This document shows, piece after piece, positions 1 through 4,983 of a DNA stretch of 5,803 nucleotides (its first letter is position 1; the number at the start of each line of letters is the position of its first letter). The notes under the pieces were generated by a model. It did not search any database and was not told the DNA's origin. It saw only the letters and a list, made by a program, of their open reading frames with translations. The stretch lies in assembly GCA_025060555.1 (NCBI GenBank), contig JANXBC010000064.1, positions 1 to 5,803 of the forward strand. The letters run 5' to 3'. A program made the position numbers and the translations under genes. Source of the stretch: Candidatus Bipolaricaulota bacterium (lineage in GTDB: Bacteria; Bipolaricaulota; Bipolaricaulia; Bipolaricaulales; Bipolaricaulaceae).

Positions 1-186
1 AAGGTGCGGGCGGTGGTGTTTTTCAAGGGCCGCCAGATCGTCCATATCGAAAAGGGGAAAGAGCTTCTGGCGCGCATCGCCCAGCTCACCCAGGACCTGG
101 CGAAAGTCGAGCAGGACGCAATGGAGCGCGGCCGAAATCTGGAGATCCTCCTCGCTCCCATCTCCCGCAAAGGAGGCAGCACATGA
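1..186 (+). CDS. infC: Translation initiation factor IF-3, C-terminal part (5' end outside window)
   Basis: Only the last 61 codons are present; the reading frame is open at base 1 and ends at a TGA at 184-186. The visible residues match the second half of the IF-3 C-terminal domain: KVRAVVFFKGRQ corresponds to the conserved KV-(x)n-FRGRE strand, followed by a helix (GKELLARIAQLTQDLAKVEQ) and the closing strand GRNLEILLAP. IF-3 binds the 30S subunit, prevents premature 50S joining and checks start-codon/initiator-tRNA pairing; the C-domain is the part mainly responsible for 30S binding. A short SRKGGST tail follows the conserved LAP. The stop codon overlaps the rpmI start as ATGA, and the classical infC-rpmI-rplT order supports the call. 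The N-domain, the start codon (often AUU in this gene) and any L20-responsive leader lie outside the window. Confidence 0.95.
   Translation, partial: KVRAVVFFKGRQIVHIEKGKELLARIAQLTQDLAKVEQDAMERGRNLEILLAPISRKGGST
169..176 (+). promoter_or_regulatory. Ribosome binding site of rpmI
   Basis: AAAGGAGG lies inside the last codons of infC, six bases before the ATG at 183. It is a near-perfect Shine-Dalgarno sequence and fixes the rpmI start, although the start overlaps the infC stop. Confidence 0.8.
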
Positions 187-377
187 AACCAGGGAAGACT
201 CATCGGGCTTCAGCTAAAAGGTTCAAGGTTACGGCGACGGGGCGCATCTTTCACCGCAAAGCCGGGTATGTGCACAAGCTTGCGAAAAAGCGCCCCCAAT
301 ACAAGCGTGGCGCGCGCCGGCTTGTGGAGGTCACCGGCGCCAACAAGAAGATGATGCGCAGGCTTTTGGGCGTCTGA
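183..377 (+). CDS. rpmI: 50S ribosomal protein L35
   Basis: A 64-residue, strongly basic protein of normal L35 length. It begins MKPGKTHRASAKRFKVTATGRI, which matches the L35 signature (K-T-H-R-(x)n-AAKRFK-T-G-K), continues with the conserved HRKAGYVHKLAKK, and ends in a helix, KKMMRRLLGV. L35 is a small 50S protein embedded in 23S rRNA. The ATG overlaps the infC TGA (ATGA) and is preceded by AAAGGAGG at 169-176, so translation is probably coupled to infC. The stop at 375-377 leads straight into the rplT ribosome binding site. In E. coli, L20 represses rpmI and rplT by binding their mRNA; that this happens here is inference, since I did not identify an operator. Confidence 0.96.
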   Translation: MKPGKTHRASAKRFKVTATGRIFHRKAGYVHKLAKKRPQYKRGARRLVEVTGANKKMMRRLLGV

Positions 378-384
378 GGAGGAG
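377..384 (+). promoter_or_regulatory. Ribosome binding site of rplT, abutting the rpmI stop
   Basis: AGGAGGAG begins on the last base of the rpmI TGA and lies three bases before the ATG at 388 (five bases measured from GGAGG). Terminating ribosomes on rpmI would sit on this site, which suits coupled translation of the two ribosomal proteins. Confidence 0.7.
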
Positions 385-387
385 AAA

Positions 388-735
388 ATGCGCGTTCCCG
401 GAGGGGTTAAACACACGCGGCGGAGAAGGAAAATTTTAGACATGACCAAAGGGTACAAGGGAAAGCGGCGGAATTGCTACCGAATCGCCAAGCAATCGTT
501 GTTCAAGGCCCTCCGCCACCATTTCGTTTCTCGGAAGCTTCGCAAACGTGAATTTCGCCGCCTGTGGATCGTTAGGATTGGTGCAGCGGTTCGGCCTTAT
601 GGCTTCAATTACTCGCGCTTCATGGGCGCGCTGCGCAAATCCGGCGTGGCCATGAACCGCAAGATCCTCTCTGAGCTAGCTATCCGCGATCCTCAGGCGT
701 TCGCAAAAGTTGTGGAGGTCGCTAAAGGCACATGA
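388..735 (+). CDS. rplT: 50S ribosomal protein L20
   Basis: A 115-residue basic protein, close to the usual 117-119 residues. The basic N-terminal extension (MRVPGGVKHTRRRRKILDMTKGYKGKRRN) matches the L20 form with its RR-HKKVLKLAKGYRG element. It is followed by RIAKQSLFKALRHHFVSRKLRKREFRRLWIVRI, the most diagnostic L20 block, and by FNYSRFMGALRKSGVAMNRKILSELAIRDPQAFAKVVE. L20 binds 23S rRNA and is needed early in 50S assembly; in several bacteria it also represses its own operon through an mRNA structure. The TGA at 733-735 overlaps the glyQ ATG as ATGA, so the ribosomal-protein group and the synthetase genes are joined without a gap. Confidence 0.97.
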   Translation: MRVPGGVKHTRRRRKILDMTKGYKGKRRNCYRIAKQSLFKALRHHFVSRKLRKREFRRLWIVRIGAAVRPYGFNYSRFMGALRKSGVAMNRKILSELAIRDPQAFAKVVEVAKGT

Positions 736-1595
736 ACACTTTCCAGGACCTCATCCTTGCCCTGCACCGCTTTTGGCGGGAGCAAGGTTGTGCCATCCTC
801 GAACCTTATGATGTGGAGAAGGGAGCGGGCACGTTCAACCCCGCCACGTTCTTTGGGGTTTTGGGACCGCGGCCCTGGCGAGTGGCGTATGTCGAGCCCT
901 CCCGCCGGCCCGCGGATGGCCGCTACGGGGAGAACCCCATCCGCTTCGGCCTTCACCACCAATATCAAGTGATCCTGAAGCCCCCACCCCACGACATCCA
1001 GGACCTGTACCTTCACTCCCTGGAGGCCGCCGGCATCGAGCTAAGAAAGCACGACGTGAAATTCGCCCATGACGACTGGGAGTCACCGACCCTCGGTGCC
1101 TGGGGTGTGGGTTGGCAAGTATGGCTCGACGGCATGGAGATCACCCAGTTCACATACTTCCAGCAAATGGGCGGCCTCGATCTTGATCCGGTATCGGTGG
1201 AGCTCACCTATGGGCTTGAGAGAATCGCCTTGTTTTTGCAGCGTGAGGAGTCGGCATTTGAGTTGCGCTGGGCGGAATGGCTGACCTATGGGGAGTTATT
1301 CCGTGAGCGGGAACGGCAGTTCAGCATTTACCACTTTGAGAAGGCCGCCGTTGAGAACGTGCGCACCATGTTCGATTTTCACGAAAGCGAGGCTAAGGAA
1401 TGCTTGGCCCAAGGCCTTGTCTTTCCCGCTTACGATCATACGCTTCACTGTTCCCATCTTTTCAACACCCTCGATGCCCGCGGTGCGCTGGCCACTGCTG
1501 AACGCGAAACCTACATCGCCCGGGTGAGAGCCCTGGCCCGCGCCTGTGCGGAGACATACCTTACGGAGGTAGTGCGTGCCCACATTCCTCGTTGA
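732..1595 (+). CDS. glyQ: Glycyl-tRNA synthetase, alpha subunit
   Basis: 287 residues, within the usual 285-305. The alpha subunit is the catalytic class II core of the alpha2beta2 enzyme, which charges tRNA-Gly with glycine using ATP. Family blocks appear in order: FWREQGCAILEPYDVEKGAGTFNPATFFGVLGPRPW (about 14-49), the motif 2 region AYVEPSRRPADGRYGENP (about 52-69), WESPTLGAWGVGWQVWLDGMEITQFTYFQQMGG in the middle, and motif 3 TYGLERIA with Y160 and R164. The start is the ATG overlapping the rplT stop; GGAGGT at 714-719 is 12 bases upstream and AAAGG at 724-728 is closer, so coupling to rplT may matter more than an ideal ribosome binding site. After motif 2, residues 70-78 read IRFGLHHQY where most homologues I recall have NRLQ(H/R)YYQ/FQ. 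The gene overlaps glyS by 20 bases. Confidence 0.97.
   Translation: MNTFQDLILALHRFWREQGCAILEPYDVEKGAGTFNPATFFGVLGPRPWRVAYVEPSRRPADGRYGENPIRFGLHHQYQVILKPPPHDIQDLYLHSLEAAGIELRKHDVKFAHDDWESPTLGAWGVGWQVWLDGMEITQFTYFQQMGGLDLDPVSVELTYGLERIALFLQREESAFELRWAEWLTYGELFRERERQFSIYHFEKAAVENVRTMFDFHESEAKECLAQGLVFPAYDHTLHCSHLFNTLDARGALATAERETYIARVRALARACAETYLTEVVRAHIPR
1565..1570 (+). promoter_or_regulatory. Ribosome binding site of glyS inside the glyQ 3' end
   Basis: GGAGGT lies five bases before the GTG at 1576 and within the last codons of glyQ. It selects this GTG as the glyS start; the protein then begins MPTFLVEIGVEDLP, exactly where other GlyS proteins begin. Confidence 0.8.
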
Positions 1596-3612
1596 AATTG
1601 GGGTGGAGGACCTGCCGGCAGAAGAAGCGGAACTCATCGCCCAAAGCTTCCGGGAAAATCTGCTTTCCGGGCTGAAAGAGGCGCGCCTTTCCCATGGGAA
1701 AGCGCATCTTTTTTGGACTTTGCGGCGTTTCGCTCTCCTCATCGAGGATATGGCGGAAAAGCAGGCTGAGGTAGTAGAGGAGATCCGCGGGCCAGCCGTT
1801 TCCGTAGGCCTCGATTCCCAAGGGAATTTAACCGCGGCGGCCCAGGGCTTCCTCCGCCGCTATGGCGCCGGTCCGGAAAAGCTGGTCCGTCGAACGGTCG
1901 GGGACAAGGAGTATCTCTTCCTCCGCCTGGAACGTCCTGGACGCTCGGCCAAGGACATCCTCCAGGAGGTTGTGCCCAAAGCCGTGCGGGACATCCCTTG
2001 TTCCAAGTCCATGCGTTGGGATGGTGGCATGAGCTTTTTGCGCCCCATTCGCTGGATAGTGGCCATCCTTGGCGATGAGGTCGTGCCGATCAGTCTGGCC
2101 GGACTTTCTGCCGGCCGACGTAGTCTTGGCCATCGTCTGTTCGGAAAACCTTTGGTCTTTTCTCGGCCAGAGGAATACGCCACCGCGTTGAGGGAGGCCG
2201 GCGTCATGGCTGATCCGGAGGAACGCGCGGAATTCCTTCGCCGCGCCATTGAAAGGGTGGAAACGGAGCATAACGCGAAAGCCGCTCTCTCCGAAGAGCT
2301 TTGGACGTTACTCCTTGGTCAGACCGAGTGGCCTCAACCGGTGGTTGGGCAAATCCCTTCGGAATTTCTCGCGTTACCCGAGCCGGTGGTGGTAGCGGCC
2401 CTGCGGGAAGAAGGGAAGTTCGTGCCATTCACCCGTGGTGGACGCATCGCGGAGGTTTTCCTTGGGTTCGCCGAAGGGAATGGCGATCCTGAGCTTATTC
2501 GCCGTGGCTATGAGCGGGTGGTGGGCATTCGCCTGCGCGATGCCATGGGATTCTTTTCTCAGGATCGACGCAGAACGTTGGCGAGCCGCGTTCCCGAGCT
2601 CAAGGGCATCGTTTACGAGGCCCGCTTAGGAACGGTTTGGGACCGCGTGGAACGCATCCGCCTTATCTGCCGGCTGTTGGCTCGCGCGCTTGGCCTTCCC
2701 CCAGACCTCCTTGATCGCGCCGCGCTCCTATGCAAAGCAGACCTTCTTACGATCGTGGTGCGGGAATTTCCGGAGCTAGAAGGGGTGATGGGGGGAATTT
2801 ATGCTCGGCTGGATGGCGAGCCCGCCGAGGTGGCCAAGGCCATCGAAGAGCATGTGCGGCCACGCGGGAAAGGCGATGAGCTTCCCGCTACTCCCTTGGG
2901 CATCGCCTTGGGTCTAGCGGACAAGTTGGACGGGGTGATCGGACCGATCCGGGTGGGGGAGATACCCACCGGGTCCCGCGATCCGTATGGGGTGCGCCGG
3001 CGTGGAACCGCTGTGGTGCGCATCGTTTTGGAAAAGGGCATCCGTGTGGATCTCTTTGCCCTAATCGATGGGGTCGTGGGGCAATATCCCGGTGCCGAGC
3101 CAGCGGAAACGGTGAAGGAATTCCTTTGGGAGCGCTTACGGTCGGCATTGGAGGAGCGGGGCATTTCTTACGATGTGGTGGAGGCGGTACTGGCACAAAA
3201 GCGTGGGGACTTCCTTGGCGTTTGGGAGCGTGCCCAGGCCCTGCAAGCCCTGGTTGGACGCAAAGATCTAGCCGATCTGGCGCTGGCCTTCGGCCGCGTG
3301 CGCAACATAACCCAGGGGCACGAAATCACAGGGTTTGATCCCGCGCTTTTCCAAGAGGACGCAGAACACACTCTTTGGCAGGCGTATCTTGTGGCGAAGG
3401 ATCGGGTAGAGAAGGCGTTGCGCGCGCAGCGGCCGGCGGAGGCTTTGCAAGCCCTCCTTGAGCTTAAGAATCCCATCGACCGGTATTTCGACGAAGTTCT
3501 GGTCATGTGCGAGGATCGCAAGACGAGGGAGAACCGCCTGGGGTTTCTCACCGCTCTTTGTCGCCTGTTCCTCCAGGTGGCCGACCTGAGCCGGCTCGTG
3601 GTGCCGGGTTAG
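1576..3612 (+). CDS. glyS: Glycyl-tRNA synthetase, beta subunit
   Basis: 678 residues from a GTG start, close to E. coli GlyS (about 689). The beta subunit partners GlyQ and provides most tRNA contacts. The N-terminus TFLVEIGVEDLPAEE is the family signature; further matches are RGPAV (about 73-77), SMRW-(x)n-FLRPIRWIVAILGDEVVP, GHRLFG, EWPQPVVG, and the HD-like domain block LLCKADLLTIVVREFPELEGVMGGIYARLDGE (E397 is the Glu of EFPE). Then come LGIALGLADKLDGVIG and SRDPYGVRRRGTAVVRIVLE. The C-terminal anticodon-binding (DALR-like) part ends with NPIDRYFDEVLVMCED (from N632), NRLGFLTALCRLFLQVADLSRLV. At L276-F285 the sequence is LREEGKFVPF, whereas homologues usually have M-(K/R)-x-(H/D)-Q-(K/R)-Y-F; this is a local divergence, not a frame break. 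The 20-base overlap with glyQ suggests coupled 1:1 synthesis. The stop lies 26 bases before the likely rng start. Confidence 0.97.
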   Translation: MPTFLVEIGVEDLPAEEAELIAQSFRENLLSGLKEARLSHGKAHLFWTLRRFALLIEDMAEKQAEVVEEIRGPAVSVGLDSQGNLTAAAQGFLRRYGAGPEKLVRRTVGDKEYLFLRLERPGRSAKDILQEVVPKAVRDIPCSKSMRWDGGMSFLRPIRWIVAILGDEVVPISLAGLSAGRRSLGHRLFGKPLVFSRPEEYATALREAGVMADPEERAEFLRRAIERVETEHNAKAALSEELWTLLLGQTEWPQPVVGQIPSEFLALPEPVVVAALREEGKFVPFTRGGRIAEVFLGFAEGNGDPELIRRGYERVVGIRLRDAMGFFSQDRRRTLASRVPELKGIVYEARLGTVWDRVERIRLICRLLARALGLPPDLLDRAALLCKADLLTIVVREFPELEGVMGGIYARLDGEPAEVAKAIEEHVRPRGKGDELPATPLGIALGLADKLDGVIGPIRVGEIPTGSRDPYGVRRRGTAVVRIVLEKGIRVDLFALIDGVVGQYPGAEPAETVKEFLWERLRSALEERGISYDVVEAVLAQKRGDFLGVWERAQALQALVGRKDLADLALAFGRVRNITQGHEITGFDPALFQEDAEHTLWQAYLVAKDRVEKALRAQRPAEALQALLELKNPIDRYFDEVLVMCEDRKTRENRLGFLTALCRLFLQVADLSRLVVPG

Positions 3613-3623
3613 GCACAACGAGT

Positions 3624-3631
3624 AAGGAGGT
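3624..3631 (+). promoter_or_regulatory. Ribosome binding site of rng, pointing to a non-AUG start
   Basis: AAGGAGGT is a perfect Shine-Dalgarno core in the short glyS-rng gap. No ATG, GTG or TTG follows in the rng frame at a normal distance: the in-frame codons are ACG at 3636 (four bases after the site) and ATC at 3639 (seven bases after). The next standard in-frame start is GTG at 3660, 28 bases downstream, which is too far for this site. Confidence 0.7.
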
Positions 3632-3638
3632 CGGCACG

Positions 3639-4877
3639 ATCAAAGGGAATCACATTCTTGTGAGCGTTGAGGCTGTGCCCCAAGGGGTCAAAAAGCGGGT
3701 AGCCATCATCGAAGAAGGCGAGCTTGTGGAGGTGCATTTCGAGCTCCCCGAGCGCCGTACCCTTGTAGGCAACATCTATAAAGGCAAAGTGGACACAGTT
3801 CTTCCTGGGATGGGCGCCGCTTTCGTCCAGGTTGGGGAGAAGAAAACCCTGTTTCTGGCCGCGCATGAACTGCATGATGGGTTGCTTAAAGCCAAGGGCT
3901 TCGATCCTGGTCGGGGAGTTCCGCCAATCCAAAAAGTTCTGAAGCCCGGAGAGGCTTTGCTTGTGCAAGTGCGAAGGGAAGGGGTGGGAGAAAAAAACCC
4001 GCAGGCGACGACTAAGCTCAGCCTCCCTGGCCGTTATTGGGTGTTTCTCCCCACAGAGGAGCGGGTGAGCGTTTCCCGGCGTATTGAGGACCGCGAGATA
4101 GCCCGGCGGCTGCGCCAAATCGCCCACGAGCTTAAGCCTGATAACACTGGTCTCATCGCCCGCACCGCCGCCCTCCATGCTTCCCGAGAAGACCTCGAAC
4201 GCGACTTCAAATACCTTTTGGGGTTGTGGAAAGGCATCCAGGAACTTGCGGAGAAAACTACGCCCCCAAAACTCCTTTATTCCCCACCTGATCTCATCAG
4301 GTCGATCGTGCGCGATCGATTCCTCGAGGACGTTGATTCTCTCATCGTGGATGATGAAAGTGTCCATCAGGAAATCTTGGAGTTCTTGGACTATCTGCAC
4401 CTGGGGAAACTAAAGAGCCGGGTGCGCCTCTATCGTGGGACCGTTCCCCTTTTTGTACGTTACGGAGTAGAAGAAGAACTGGCGCGGGTCATGCAGCGCA
4501 AGATCCCGCTCAAGGGTGGTGGGTTTATCACCGTCGATGAGACGGAAGCTCTCACTGCCATCGATGTGAACACCGGCTCAGATGTGAAACATAAAAATCA
4601 GGCGGCTGCGATCCTCAACACAAACCTTGAGGCGGCCCATCTTATCCCCCGCATACTCCGGTTGCGCAAGCTCTCCGGTATCATCGTGGTGGACTTTGTC
4701 GACATGGCCAACGAGAAGGATAAAGAGAAGGTCATCGCAACCTTAAAAGAGGAGCTGAAGAAGGACCGCGTACCCGCGGACTTCATCGACATCACGAAGC
4801 TCGGCCTTGTGGAGATCACCCGCAAGAAGGAGGGTGAATCTCTTTCTGCTCTCCTTTCTGAGCTAGAAGAAAGTTGA
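3639..4877 (+). CDS. rng: Ribonuclease G/E family endoribonuclease, short form without zinc-link
   Basis: About 412 residues if translation starts at ATC 3639 (alternatives: ACG 3636, GTG 3660). RNase E/G enzymes cleave single-stranded RNA in rRNA maturation and mRNA decay. The S1-type segment has VGNIYKGKVDTVLPGMGAAFVQVG (from V43); the 5'-sensor block has SRRIE and GLIARTAA with R175 and T176, equivalent to the 5'-phosphate-binding Arg-Thr of E. coli RNase E. The DNase I-like catalytic part has EALTAIDVNTGSD (D309, N311) and IIVVDFVDM (D352); D309 and D352 are 43 residues apart, as are Asp303 and Asp346 in E. coli. The protein ends soon after GLVEITRKK, before the CPxC zinc-link and small domain, and contains no cysteine. 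The N-terminal strand (HILVSVEA) aligns with the start of E. coli RNase G (ELLVNV), so the GTG 3660 start would remove it. An ATG at 3507 keeps the frame open but lies inside glyS and adds unrelated residues. Confidence 0.9.
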   Translation: MKGNHILVSVEAVPQGVKKRVAIIEEGELVEVHFELPERRTLVGNIYKGKVDTVLPGMGAAFVQVGEKKTLFLAAHELHDGLLKAKGFDPGRGVPPIQKVLKPGEALLVQVRREGVGEKNPQATTKLSLPGRYWVFLPTEERVSVSRRIEDREIARRLRQIAHELKPDNTGLIARTAALHASREDLERDFKYLLGLWKGIQELAEKTTPPKLLYSPPDLIRSIVRDRFLEDVDSLIVDDESVHQEILEFLDYLHLGKLKSRVRLYRGTVPLFVRYGVEEELARVMQRKIPLKGGGFITVDETEALTAIDVNTGSDVKHKNQAAAILNTNLEAAHLIPRILRLRKLSGIIVVDFVDMANEKDKEKVIATLKEELKKDRVPADFIDITKLGLVEITRKKEGESLSALLSELEES

Positions 4878-4883
4878 GACCAG

Positions 4884-4892
4884 TGCTATAAT
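4884..4892 (+). promoter_or_regulatory. Extended -10 promoter for the sugar-binding protein gene
   Basis: TGCTATAAT combines the TGn extension with a perfect TATAAT (4887-4892), seven bases after the rng stop. No good -35 hexamer lies 16-18 bases upstream (that region reads CTAGAAGA); TTGAGA at 4874-4879 is too close to be one. Extended -10 promoters can work without a -35. Transcription would begin near 4899, giving a leader of about 85 bases before the GTG at 4984. This would let the sugar-uptake gene be expressed independently of the upstream translation genes, although I see no terminator that would stop read-through from rng. Confidence 0.65.
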
Positions 4893-4966
4893 TTGTTGCC
4901 TGCATGGTGGGCAGGAAAGGGGGTGGGAACGACGGAAGGTTTTGCCTCTCGGAGTTGATGCTGCAT

Positions 4967-4975
4967 AAAGGAGGT
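4967..4975 (+). promoter_or_regulatory. Ribosome binding site of the sugar-binding protein gene
   Basis: AAAGGAGGT lies eight bases before the GTG at 4984. It fixes that GTG as the start, and the translation then begins directly with a signal peptide. GTG triplets at 4974 and 4977 and a TTG at 4980 are in a different frame. Confidence 0.8.
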
Positions 4976-4983
4976 GGTGTTGC

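Noticed and set aside
3507..3638. Upstream ATG at 3507 as the rng start (456 residues)
   Set aside because: It would place 44 extra codons inside the conserved end of glyS, encoding a Gly/Pro/Arg-rich stretch not found in RNase E/G proteins, while a perfect ribosome binding site lies downstream at 3624-3631.
3609..4400. 263-codon open frame on the minus strand opposite rng
   Set aside because: It lies entirely antisense to a well-recognised RNase E/G coding sequence, shows no recognisable domain and has no coding logic of its own; long antisense frames are expected in GC-rich genes.
4874..4892. TTGAGA at 4874-4879 as the -35 box of the TATAAT promoter
   Set aside because: It is separated from the -10 by only seven bases, far short of the 16-18 required; the promoter is better read as an extended -10 type.
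4878..4983. Intrinsic terminator between rng and the sugar-binding protein gene
   Set aside because: No GC-rich hairpin followed by a T-run is present; the only stem (4899-4915) is followed by a purine-rich tract.
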